Below, piece after piece: positions 50,581 to 58,272 of a stretch of 64,000 nt of DNA (within the stretch, counting starts at the first letter, position 1; every line of letters starts with the position of its first letter). Made by a program: the position numbers and the translations under genes. Below the pieces are notes generated by a model. That model was not told the origin of the DNA, ran no database searches, and saw nothing but the letters and a program-made list of their open reading frames with translations. Source of the stretch: CAWGLW01 sp963823525 (GTDB taxonomy: Bacteria; Pseudomonadota; Gammaproteobacteria; Steroidobacterales; Steroidobacteraceae); contig CAWGLW010000006.1 in assembly GCA_963823525.1 (NCBI GenBank), forward strand, positions 310,001 through 374,000, given 5' to 3'.

Positions 50581-51212
50581 ACGCCATCGCGCTGGCCACG
50601 CTGCTGCCAGCCACGCGGGCCGGCGCGCAGGAACCCACGCCGACGGCCGGCGATACGCCGCAGGTCGTCGAGCCTCGCGTTGAACGACGCGACGTGCACA
50701 CGCCGAAGATCGACACCGAGAACTGGGAGGCCGGCCTGTTCGTCGGCTCAATCAGCATCGAAGACTTCGGCACCAGCCTGCTCTACGGCGGGCGCATCGC
50801 TTATCACTTCACCGAGGACGTCTTTGCCGAGGCCACGATAGGCTCGGCAAAGGCCGGCAAGACGAGCTACGAGGACCTGAGCGGCGCTGCCGACCTGCTC
50901 ACCGACAGCGAGCGCCAGTTCACCTACTACGACCTTGCGGTCGGCTGGAACGCGCTGCCGGGCGAAGTCTTTTTTGGTGGCGACCGGGCGATGCCAAGCG
51001 CGGTCTATTTCACGCTGGGCGCCGGCAGTACCCGGTTCGGCGGCGACGACTATTTCACACTGGCACTGGGTACCGGTCTGCGGCTGCTGGTCACCGACTG
51101 GATCGCGCTGCACCTCGACGCGCGTGACCTGATGTTCGAATCAGATTTGCTCGGCAAGAAAAAATTGACACAGAATCTTCAATTCAATCTTGGACTTACC
51201 ATCTTTTTCTAA
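50550..51212 (+). CDS. Small outer-membrane beta-barrel protein
   Basis: 220 residues from ATG 50550, overlapping the SH3-barrel gene by 31 bp; GAGGAG lies about 10 bp upstream. Signal peptide LFLLNAIALATLLPATRAGA. A barrel of about eight strands: NWEAGLFVGSISIEDFGTSL, GGRIAYHFTEDVFAEATIGS, FTYYDLAVGWNAL, AVYFTLGAGSTRFGG, LNLG-type NLQFNLGLTIFF at the C-terminus. Such barrels occur next to SH3 barrels in several Proteobacteria. Probable partner of that protein. Confidence 0.88.
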   Translation: MDRRIQLFLLNAIALATLLPATRAGAQEPTPTAGDTPQVVEPRVERRDVHTPKIDTENWEAGLFVGSISIEDFGTSLLYGGRIAYHFTEDVFAEATIGSAKAGKTSYEDLSGAADLLTDSERQFTYYDLAVGWNALPGEVFFGGDRAMPSAVYFTLGAGSTRFGGDDYFTLALGTGLRLLVTDWIALHLDARDLMFESDLLGKKKLTQNLQFNLGLTIFF

Positions 51213-51226
51213 CTCTGGATTTAATT

Positions 51227-51724
51227 ATGCGCATAACACGAAGACTGCTCCCGCTCGCGCTGTGCAGCGCCCTGATCCTGACCACCGCCACCGCGGCGGC
51301 CTATGAGCAGGCTGACGACTTCGTACTGCCAGCCCGCAACGGCAGCAACGTCAGGCTCAGCGATCTGCAGGGGCAGGTCGTAATGATCAATTTCTGGGCC
51401 ACGTGGTGCGGCCCCTGTCGCCAGGAGATGCCGCTGCTGGAGGAGATACAGAGCAAGTATGAGCCGCTGGGATTCACCGTGCTCGGCGTCAATGTCGAAC
51501 CGGACAGTGCCGCGGCGATCGACTGGCTGGGAAAAAACGCATCGGTCAGTTTTCCGGTGCTGTTCGACACCAGCAACGAGGTCGCCGAGAAGTTTGGCGT
51601 GCAGGGCATGCCCAGCAGTGTGTTCATCGACCGGGCTGGCCAGGTGCGGCACGTTCACGCCGGCTACAAGCCGGGTGATGAGGCGAGCTATGCCGACGTG
51701 ATTCGCAGTCTGGTCAAGGAGTGA
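51227..51724 (+). CDS. TlpA-like periplasmic thioredoxin
   Basis: 165 residues. Signal peptide ends near residue 25 (ALCSALILTTATAAAY). Thioredoxin fold with VMINFWATWCGPCRQEMPLL (C61-x-x-C64), FTVLGVNVEPDSAAAIDWLG and the cis-Pro region GVQGMPSSVFIDRAGQVRHV. It is encoded immediately before the DUF4266 gene, whose product ends in two cysteines, which makes that lipoprotein a plausible thiol partner. This is inference from position. Confidence 0.93.
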   Translation: MRITRRLLPLALCSALILTTATAAAYEQADDFVLPARNGSNVRLSDLQGQVVMINFWATWCGPCRQEMPLLEEIQSKYEPLGFTVLGVNVEPDSAAAIDWLGKNASVSFPVLFDTSNEVAEKFGVQGMPSSVFIDRAGQVRHVHAGYKPGDEASYADVIRSLVKE

Positions 51725-51726
51725 AC

Positions 51727-51951
51727 ATGCGTCGCGGCCCTCTGCTGACCGGATTGATCGCATCGCTGGCGCTGGGCGGCTGCGCTGTCGAACCCTGGGT
51801 CAAGCCCTATGAGCGCCAGAATCTGGCGGACCCAATCATGAGTGCGGATCGAGATCCGGTTTCATCGGCTTACATGAACCACGTGTTTGAAGTTCGTGAG
51901 GGCGCTCGGGGCGCCGTCGGCAGCCACGGGGGTGGCTGCGGCTGTAACTGA
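51727..51951 (+). CDS. DUF4266 small lipoprotein with GGGCGCN tail
   Basis: 74 residues from ATG 51727; AAGGAG 5 bp upstream favours it over the GTG at 51721. Lipobox LGGC with C19, then VEPWVKPYERQNLADPIMSA, HVFEVREGARG and the C-terminal GSHGGGCGCN (C71, C73). From memory, DUF4266 members share the PW-K, F-REG and terminal GGGCGCN elements. The tail resembles a metal or thiol site, or a modified peptide. Set between TlpA and DUF3570, an arrangement I have seen in other gammaproteobacteria, often with apbE near. Function unknown. Confidence 0.88.
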   Translation: MRRGPLLTGLIASLALGGCAVEPWVKPYERQNLADPIMSADRDPVSSAYMNHVFEVREGARGAVGSHGGGCGCN

Positions 51952-51960
51952 GGTAGCACC

Positions 51961-53094
51961 GTGCGTATTCATCTCTGCATCGCCGCCTTTGCCATCGCCT
52001 CTTTCGCGCTGCCGGTCCGCTCGGCGGTTCTGCCGGAAGACCGGGCTGACCTGCTCTACCATCGTTACGACGGCGGTGGCGTGACGGTCGATGGTCCTTC
52101 CCTGCTGGTGCGTAAAAATTTCGCGGAGAAATACTCGGTCGCGGCGAACTACTACGTCGACATGGTATCGAGCGCCTCGATCGACGTAATCACCACGGCC
52201 AGCCCGTACAAGGAAACGCGCACGCAGGCGAGCCTGGGCTTTGACCTGCTTCAGGAGAAAACGCGTTACAGCCTCAATGTCACCAACAGTGACGAAAACG
52301 ACTACACGGCAAACACCGTCAGTTTCGACATCAGCCAGGACATGTTCGGCGACCTGACCACGTTGTCGATCGGTTTCAGTCGTGGCTGGGACCAGGTACG
52401 CAGAAACGGCGACCCGGGTTTCGAAGAGCCGGTGGACCGGCTCAACTACCGTTTCGGACTTACGCAGGTACTCACCCCGGCGCTGATCATGGGCTTCGCC
52501 TTTGAACTCATCACGGACGAGGGGTTTCTGAATAACCCCTACCGCTCAGTGCGCTACCTCGACCCGGACAATCCAGCCGGTTACGCGTTCGAACCCGAGG
52601 TTTATCCCGGTACGCGAACCAGCAACGCCGCCTCGATCAGTGCCCGCTATTTCCTGCCCTATCGCGCCGCAGTGCACGGCGAGTATCGATACTTCAGTGA
52701 CAGCTGGGGTGTCGATGCAAACACCGTGCAGATCGGCTACACGCAGCCCTGGAGTGAGCGCTGGATCTTCGAAGTCGGTTACCGCTGGTACGGGCAATCG
52801 GCGGCGGACTTCTACTCCGACCTGTTCTCACGACCGAACGCGCAGAACTTCATGGGGCGTGACAAGGAACTGAGCACGTTCACCAGCAACATGATCAATC
52901 TGGGCGTGACATACGAACTGCCGTCATTCGACTGGCGCTTCCTGAAGAAGTCGACGCTTAACTTCTTCTACGATCGCAGTTTCTTCAAGTACGACGACTT
53001 CCGCGACATCACGCAGGGCGGCGTTCCGGGCACCGAACCCCTTTACGATTTTGATGCCGACGTGTTTCGCGTTTTCATATCGGGCTGGTTCTGA
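51961..53094 (+). CDS. DUF3570 outer-membrane beta-barrel protein
   Basis: 377 residues from GTG 51961, 9 bp after the DUF4266 stop; a GAGG lies 9 bp upstream. Signal peptide ends about residue 20 (FAIASFALPVRSA). The start of the mature protein carries the DUF3570 signature: LPEDRADLLYHRYDGGGVTV, DGPSLLVRKNF, ANYYVDMVSSASIDVITTAS and PYKETRT. Many alternating beta strands follow and the chain ends in VFISGWF. The family is always predicted to be an outer-membrane barrel, function unknown. Last gene of the plus-strand cluster. Confidence 0.9.
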   Translation: MRIHLCIAAFAIASFALPVRSAVLPEDRADLLYHRYDGGGVTVDGPSLLVRKNFAEKYSVAANYYVDMVSSASIDVITTASPYKETRTQASLGFDLLQEKTRYSLNVTNSDENDYTANTVSFDISQDMFGDLTTLSIGFSRGWDQVRRNGDPGFEEPVDRLNYRFGLTQVLTPALIMGFAFELITDEGFLNNPYRSVRYLDPDNPAGYAFEPEVYPGTRTSNAASISARYFLPYRAAVHGEYRYFSDSWGVDANTVQIGYTQPWSERWIFEVGYRWYGQSAADFYSDLFSRPNAQNFMGRDKELSTFTSNMINLGVTYELPSFDWRFLKKSTLNFFYDRSFFKYDDFRDITQGGVPGTEPLYDFDADVFRVFISGWF

Positions 53095-54243
53095 TCAGGC
53101 GACCGCGCGCAGCGATCGCACACGGTTGCGCCTCGCGCCGCGCGCGGCTCTCGCCACGGGCACCTGCTGCGTAATGCAGTGCACGTTGCCGCCGCCAAGC
53201 AGGATCTCGCGTCCCGGGACACCGATGATTTCCCGCCCCGGAAACAAGCGCCTGAGCTTGCGCAGGGCCGCGGCATCACACCGTTCATCGAGCAGCGGCA
53301 TGACCACACGCCGATTGCCGATAAAAAAATTGACGTAAGAACCGGCCAGCCGGCTGCCCGCCTCGCGCGACAGGCAGCCTCCCGCCTCATCCAGGCCCGC
53401 CGCTTCCTCGCGGGTCATGAACAAAGGCCCTGGCTGAACGAGCTTGTGCACGTCCAGTGCGCGTCCACGCGCATCACGCGCCTGCTTCAGCCGTTCCCAG
53501 GCGTCGCGCGAGATTTCGTACTGGGGATCGCTGCGATCATTTGTCCAACTCAGCACGACCACGCCAGGCCGGACGAAACAGCAGAGGTTATCCACGTGGC
53601 CATCCGTCTCATCGAGGTAGACGCCGCGGCCGAGCCAGATGATTGAGCTCACGGACAGGTATTTCTTGAGCAGCGACTCGATGTCCGCCCGGGAGAGGTC
53701 CGGGTTACGGTTCGGATTGAGCAGGCATTCCTCGGTGGCGATCAGCGTGCCCTGCCCGTCGACGTGAATCGAACCGCCCTCGAGGACAAACGGCGCGCGA
53801 TAGCGGTCGCAACCCTCGACTTCCAGCACCTTCTGCGCAATCGCGTCATCAAGATCCCACGGCCGGTAGAGTCCGTCCTTGAGACCACCCCAGGCATTAA
53901 ACAACCAGTCCACGCCGCGACATCCACCGCGGTCGTTGACGAGGAACGTCGGTCCGACATCGCGCATCCAGGCATCGTTACTGGAGAGCTCGACCACGCG
54001 TACCGACGCCGGCAGACGAGCACGCGCGTTCGCATACTGAGCAGCCGATACGCCCATTGTCACCGGCTCGCTCCCGGCAATGGCGGCCGCCACCGCGGCG
54101 AACGCCTGCTGCGCCGGCTTGGCCCCATTGCGCCAGTTGTCGGGTCGCTCGGGCCAGAGCATCCAGCAGCCGGAATGCATCTCGAACTCGCCGGGCATCC
54201 GGTAGCCGCTTTGCCTCGGCTGGCCTGTCAAGGTCCTGCTCAT
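53095..54243 (-). CDS. aguA: Agmatine deiminase / peptidyl-arginine-deiminase family
   Basis: 382 residues. Converts agmatine to N-carbamoylputrescine and ammonia. Guanidine-hydrolase fold: GYRMPGEFEMHSGCWMLWPE, VELSSNDAWMRDVGPTFLVN, EGGSIHVDGQGTLI, YLDETDGHVDN and catalytic C356 in LLGGGNVHCITQQVP. All active-site residues expected for AguA are visible. The next step enzyme (AguB) is not in the window. The stop meets the end of the DUF3570 gene head-on with no gap. An AT-rich upstream region (54255-54290) may hold the promoter. Confidence 0.95.
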   Translation of the reverse strand: MSRTLTGQPRQSGYRMPGEFEMHSGCWMLWPERPDNWRNGAKPAQQAFAAVAAAIAGSEPVTMGVSAAQYANARARLPASVRVVELSSNDAWMRDVGPTFLVNDRGGCRGVDWLFNAWGGLKDGLYRPWDLDDAIAQKVLEVEGCDRYRAPFVLEGGSIHVDGQGTLIATEECLLNPNRNPDLSRADIESLLKKYLSVSSIIWLGRGVYLDETDGHVDNLCCFVRPGVVVLSWTNDRSDPQYEISRDAWERLKQARDARGRALDVHKLVQPGPLFMTREEAAGLDEAGGCLSREAGSRLAGSYVNFFIGNRRVVMPLLDERCDAAALRKLRRLFPGREIIGVPGREILLGGGNVHCITQQVPVARAARGARRNRVRSLRAVA

Positions 54244-54291
54244 TGATAGCCCTACCAGTAAAACTCTGATTACTGAATATATATCAATTAT

Positions 54292-56835
54292 TTACGCGTC
54301 TTTAATCGACGATTTATCAGGAAAATGGCGCGGTGTTTCATCGATCCTGACACGCCGCAGCCGCAGTGCATTGGCGATCACGCTGACCGAGCTGAGCGAC
54401 ATCGCGGCGGCGGCGAACGCCGGACTCAACAGCAATCCCAGGGCCGGGTACAGGACGCCGGCCGCAATGGGAACGCCCAGGCTGTTGTAGCCAAAGGCAA
54501 ATGCCAGGTTCTGGCGGATGTTCTTCATCGTTGCCTCGCTGAGCTTCACGGCCCGCCCGATCGCGCGCAGGTCGCCGGTGACGAGCGTCACATCAGCGCT
54601 TAGCTTCGCCACGTCGGTGCCGGTGCCCATTGCGATACCCACGTCGGCGGTGGCGAGCGCCGGTGCGTCGTTGATACCGTCGCCGGCCATCGCGACCTTG
54701 CGTCCGGCCTCCTGCAGGCGGCGAATCACTGCGGCCTTCTGATCAGGCAGCACGCCCGCCTCCACCTCCTCGATGCCGAGGTCACGCGCGACTGCGCGCG
54801 CGGTGGTTTCATGATCGCCGGTCACCATGACGAGGCGCAGACCCGCGGCCTGCAGTGACTGCACGGCCTGCCGCGAGGTCTCCTTGAGTGGATCGGCGAT
54901 ACCGATGAGCCCCAGCAACTGATTGTCCACCGCTACGTACACGACGGTCTGCGCATCGTCGCGGAACTCGGCCGCGTCGGCTCCGAGCGCCGTGACGTCA
55001 ATTCCCTGTTCAGTCATGAGGCCGGCGTTGCCAACCACGACCGGACGGGTCTGCACAATCCCGGTTGCGCCACGCCCCGGCAGCGCCTCGAATGCGCTGT
55101 TTCGACCCAGGCGGATATCGCGCGCCAGAGCGGCGCGAACGATGGCCGCGGCCAGCGGGTGCTCACTGGCCTGCTCGAGGCTGGCCGCGAACCGCAGCAG
55201 TTCGGTTTCCGTGGCGGCCCCGACAGGCCTCAGGCCAAGGACCTCGGGCCGGCCTTCAGTGAGCGTGCCGGTCTTATCCAGTACCAGGGTGTCGACATCG
55301 CGCAATGATTCGAGCGCCTGTGCGTTGCTGAACAGCACACCGGCCTGCGCGCCGCGACCCATTGCAACCGTCATCGACATCGGCGTGGCCAGCCCCAGCG
55401 CACAGGGGCAAGCGATGATCAGCGTGCTGACAGCGATCACGACCGCATAGGCCAGCCGGGGCTCGGGCCCGACCAGGGCCCAGGTCAAGGCGGCGACCAG
55501 GGCAATCAGCACGACCGCGGGCACGAACCACGCCGAGACGCGATCGGCCAGTGCCTGTACGGGCGCCCGGCTGCGCTGGGCCTGGGCAACGCTCAGCACG
55601 ATCTGCGCGAGCAATGTCTCACTGCCCACGCGCTGCGCCTGCATCAGGAATGAACGCTCGCCGTTCTGCGTACCGCCAATGACCGCCTCTCCGGCGGCTC
55701 GACTGACCGGCATCGATTCACCCGTCACCATCGATTCATCGATGATGGCCTGACCCTCGATAATCACTCCGTCGACCGGTATTTTCTCGCCGGGACGCAC
55801 CCGCAGGCGATCGCCCTTGCCGACGGTCTGCAGCGGGACGTCCCGCTCATCGCCGTGCTCGTCGAGCCGGCGGGCGGTTTTCGGCGCCAGGTCCAGCAAC
55901 GCACGCAACGCACTGCCCGTCTCGTGCCGGGCGCGCAACTCAAGCACCTGACCGAGCAAAACCAGCGTAATGATCGCCGCGGCAGACTCGAAGTACAGCC
56001 CCACACCCTCGCCATGACTGAAAGCTTCCGGGATAACGCCGGGCACCAGCGTCGCGACGACACTGAAGCCGAACGCAAGCACCACGCCGAGTCCGATCAG
56101 CGTAAACATGTTGAGGTTGCGCGTTCTGAGGGACTGCCAGGCGCGCGCGAGCAGCGGCTGGCCGCACCAGAGCACGACCGGCGCCGCGAGCAGCAGCTGT
56201 ATCCAGGCCATCGCACGGCCCGGAAGGCGTGTCGATACGCCCTGCGCCATGCCCGCCATGGCCAGAAGAACGAGTGGAACCGTGAAAAGCAGCGAGATGC
56301 GAAAACGCCTCCGCATGTCGCGTAATTCGTCGCTCTCCTGGCTCTGAATGACCGGCATCGCGGGTTCCAGTGCCATGCCGCATTTCGGGCAACTCGCCGG
56401 AACGGGACTCGCCACGCCAGGACACATCGGACAAACCCACTGGCCAATACCGGCGGGCAACGTGCGCTCCAGCGCCATGCCGCAGATCGGGCAGTCGCCC
56501 GGGGCCGACCGCACGATGTCAGGATGCATCGGGCAGCTGTACTCGACAGCCAGCGTCGACGGCGCCTGATCACTGCCATGACAGCAATGGCCGCCGCTCG
56601 CCACCGGAGCGGTCTCGCTCACAGAGTTCCTGGCGACCGGCTGGTTCTTCTGAGTACCGCTGCCATGACAGCAATGATCGTCGTGCGGCGCTGCAACGGA
56701 CGCTTTCATCGGGTCGGCGTGAGCGCCGCGCCCGGCTTGTTCTGCGCTGGCTCCAGCCGGTGTGGCCGTGGCCTTATCGGCCTGGTGACAGCATTGCGGG
56801 GACTTCGATTCGGAATGCTTCTCCATGAGCGTCAT
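54292..56835 (-). CDS. copA: Copper-translocating P1B-type ATPase with two HMBD domains
   Basis: 847 residues from ATG 56835 (ATG 56826 is an alternative; neither has a clear ribosome site). The N-terminus carries three CCH motifs (PQCCHQADK, HCCHGSGTQ, HCCHGSDQA) and two heavy-metal-binding domains: YSCPMHPDIVRSAPGDCPIC / GMALE, and WVCPMCPGVASPVPASCPKC. No classical HMA domain is seen. The ATPase core has ACPCALGLATP (membrane CPC), phosphorylation site VLDKTGTLTEG, SEHPLAAAIV (HP motif) and VAMAGDGINDAPALATADVG. It exports Cu+ from the cytoplasm. Located next to bactofilin and cus genes. Confidence 0.93.
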   Translation of the reverse strand: MTLMEKHSESKSPQCCHQADKATATPAGASAEQAGRGAHADPMKASVAAPHDDHCCHGSGTQKNQPVARNSVSETAPVASGGHCCHGSDQAPSTLAVEYSCPMHPDIVRSAPGDCPICGMALERTLPAGIGQWVCPMCPGVASPVPASCPKCGMALEPAMPVIQSQESDELRDMRRRFRISLLFTVPLVLLAMAGMAQGVSTRLPGRAMAWIQLLLAAPVVLWCGQPLLARAWQSLRTRNLNMFTLIGLGVVLAFGFSVVATLVPGVIPEAFSHGEGVGLYFESAAAIITLVLLGQVLELRARHETGSALRALLDLAPKTARRLDEHGDERDVPLQTVGKGDRLRVRPGEKIPVDGVIIEGQAIIDESMVTGESMPVSRAAGEAVIGGTQNGERSFLMQAQRVGSETLLAQIVLSVAQAQRSRAPVQALADRVSAWFVPAVVLIALVAALTWALVGPEPRLAYAVVIAVSTLIIACPCALGLATPMSMTVAMGRGAQAGVLFSNAQALESLRDVDTLVLDKTGTLTEGRPEVLGLRPVGAATETELLRFAASLEQASEHPLAAAIVRAALARDIRLGRNSAFEALPGRGATGIVQTRPVVVGNAGLMTEQGIDVTALGADAAEFRDDAQTVVYVAVDNQLLGLIGIADPLKETSRQAVQSLQAAGLRLVMVTGDHETTARAVARDLGIEEVEAGVLPDQKAAVIRRLQEAGRKVAMAGDGINDAPALATADVGIAMGTGTDVAKLSADVTLVTGDLRAIGRAVKLSEATMKNIRQNLAFAFGYNSLGVPIAAGVLYPALGLLLSPAFAAAAMSLSSVSVIANALRLRRVRIDETPRHFPDKSSIKDA

Positions 56836-56960
56836 TCTAGCGCCCGGCGCAGCGGTAGCGAGCATCGCGCCCGAACGACACCGCGCCGCGGCGGGCTCCT
56901 GCCGGCGAACAGCGCCCGGTCGCCCCCGGCGGACCGGGCGGAATCTTTCAGTGTGACCGG

Positions 56961-57581
56961 TCAGGAACCGGCCAGCAGGTCCCCCACTTCTGGATCCGTC
57001 AGGTCGGCCGCGGCCTTCGCGGGCGCCGTGGCCTTCTCGGGCAACGCGGCCTGGCTAAACCTGGGGGCTACCTGCGGTACCTTGGGTGCGTTGTCCATGT
57101 CGACCCGGCCGCTGAGCCTTGCTCCCTCTGCGACAGAGACCTCGTTCGCATAGATATTGCCGCGAACCCTGGCCGTCGATCGAAGCGTTGCGTTCTCAAA
57201 AGCGTGCAGGTCGCCGTTGACCGAACCCTCAACCATTATGCGCCGCGCCTTGATGTCGCCCTTCATGAGCCCTTCTCTGCCGATCGTCAGGCTGCGCGAA
57301 TGAAAGATCGAGCCCTCGATGTGACCCTGGACGACGAGGTCCTCGTCGGCGATCAGGTCCCCGCTGAAACGCAGGCTGGGCCCGAGCACGGATGCCCGGT
57401 TCTGCTGGGACACCACGGGCTCCTCGACCCTGCCCGCATCCGGAATTGTCGTCGCCGGCTGCGTATCTTCCAGGTCCGGCGCCACCTGTACCGGCTCTGA
57501 CTGGGCGGTATCAACCGGCGGGGCTGACTTTGTTAAGACGTCCTCGAGTGGGTCGCGCACCGTGCGCTCTCGCTTCCACAT
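56961..57581 (-). CDS. Bactofilin (long form)
   Basis: 206 residues. A disordered N-terminal arm (about 1-65) precedes the right-handed beta-helix bactofilin domain with SLRFSGDLIADEDLVVQGHI, EGSIFHSRSLTIGREGLMKG, RRIMVEGSVNGDLHAFENAT and VRGNIYANEVSVAEGARLSG. An Ala/Pro-rich tail ends DLTDPEVGDLLAGS. Bactofilins polymerise without nucleotide and organise cell-envelope enzymes or cell shape. It starts 20 bp after the short bactofilin gene, so the two are co-transcribed. Confidence 0.92.
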   Translation of the reverse strand: MWKRERTVRDPLEDVLTKSAPPVDTAQSEPVQVAPDLEDTQPATTIPDAGRVEEPVVSQQNRASVLGPSLRFSGDLIADEDLVVQGHIEGSIFHSRSLTIGREGLMKGDIKARRIMVEGSVNGDLHAFENATLRSTARVRGNIYANEVSVAEGARLSGRVDMDNAPKVPQVAPRFSQAALPEKATAPAKAAADLTDPEVGDLLAGS

Positions 57582-57601
57582 GTCCAGGTCCCCCCGCTTG
57601 G

Positions 57602-58015
57602 TCAGTCCGAGGTGCCGGTACGTGCGGCATCGGCCTGAGGTGATGAGCGATCTTTCTTGCCAGTCTGCACGGCCGGCGCCTCCATCTTGATGCCGCCGTT
57701 GAACTTTGCGCCCTCGGCGATATTGACGATCGGGGCCTGGATGTTGCCGCGGATCTGCGCGCTCTTGCGCACGATGATCGATTCATTTGCATTCAGATCG
57801 CCTTCGACGTGGCCTTCCACGACGATCACATCGGCGGTCACGGTCGCCTTGAGGCGAGCCTCCGGACCGATGGTCACACGCGGCGCCGGACCTATATTGC
57901 CTTCCACCTGGCCGTGGATCAGCAGATCCTCACCGGCCGAAAGATCGCCCTTGAAGCGAAGCGTGGAACCAAGTACCGAGACATGTTCGGTCGCGGAATG
58001 AAGCGAGTCAGCCAT
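57602..58015 (-). CDS. Bactofilin (short form)
   Basis: 137 residues. Nearly only the beta-helix core: SVLGSTLRFKGDLSAGEDLL, IHGQVEGNIGPAPRVTIGPE, TVTADVIVVEGHVEGDLNAN and QIRGNIQAPIVNIAEGAKFN. The short tail ends DAARTGTSD. A start at ATG 58015 follows AGAGGAGAACCTCC, a good ribosome site. Two bactofilins of different length encoded in tandem may co-polymerise. The link with the flanking copper genes is positional only. Confidence 0.92.
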   Translation of the reverse strand: MADSLHSATEHVSVLGSTLRFKGDLSAGEDLLIHGQVEGNIGPAPRVTIGPEARLKATVTADVIVVEGHVEGDLNANESIIVRKSAQIRGNIQAPIVNIAEGAKFNGGIKMEAPAVQTGKKDRSSPQADAARTGTSD

Positions 58016-58217
58016 GCGGAGGTTCTCCTCTGAACGTTGATAAATCAGCTTGCATCTGGCTCCGGACCTCGGCCCGGTTACGACGATGCGCCACGATCGG
58101 CAACTTACGTCAAATCAAACAGCCCATGTCGGTACTGTGTCACAGAAGCGTCAGCCCTTCGGCCGGCCGGGCACAGGGCGACAGTCTACCTATCTGGAAA
58201 ATCACCCCGACGCCGAT

Positions 58218-58272
58218 GCCCGGACCGCTCGATGAAGACACGCAGACTGTCCCTTCAATCAGCGGTCCGGGC
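58218..58272. terminator. Perfect 12-bp inverted repeat over the cusA stop
   Basis: GCCCGGACCGCT (58218-58229) pairs with AGCGGTCCGGGC (58261-58272) over a 31-nt loop; the right arm lies in the last codons of cusA (stop 58255-58257). No U-tract follows. It may stabilise the 3' end or help terminate before the bactofilin promoter in the 58016-58254 gap, which otherwise shows no gene. Confidence 0.45.
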
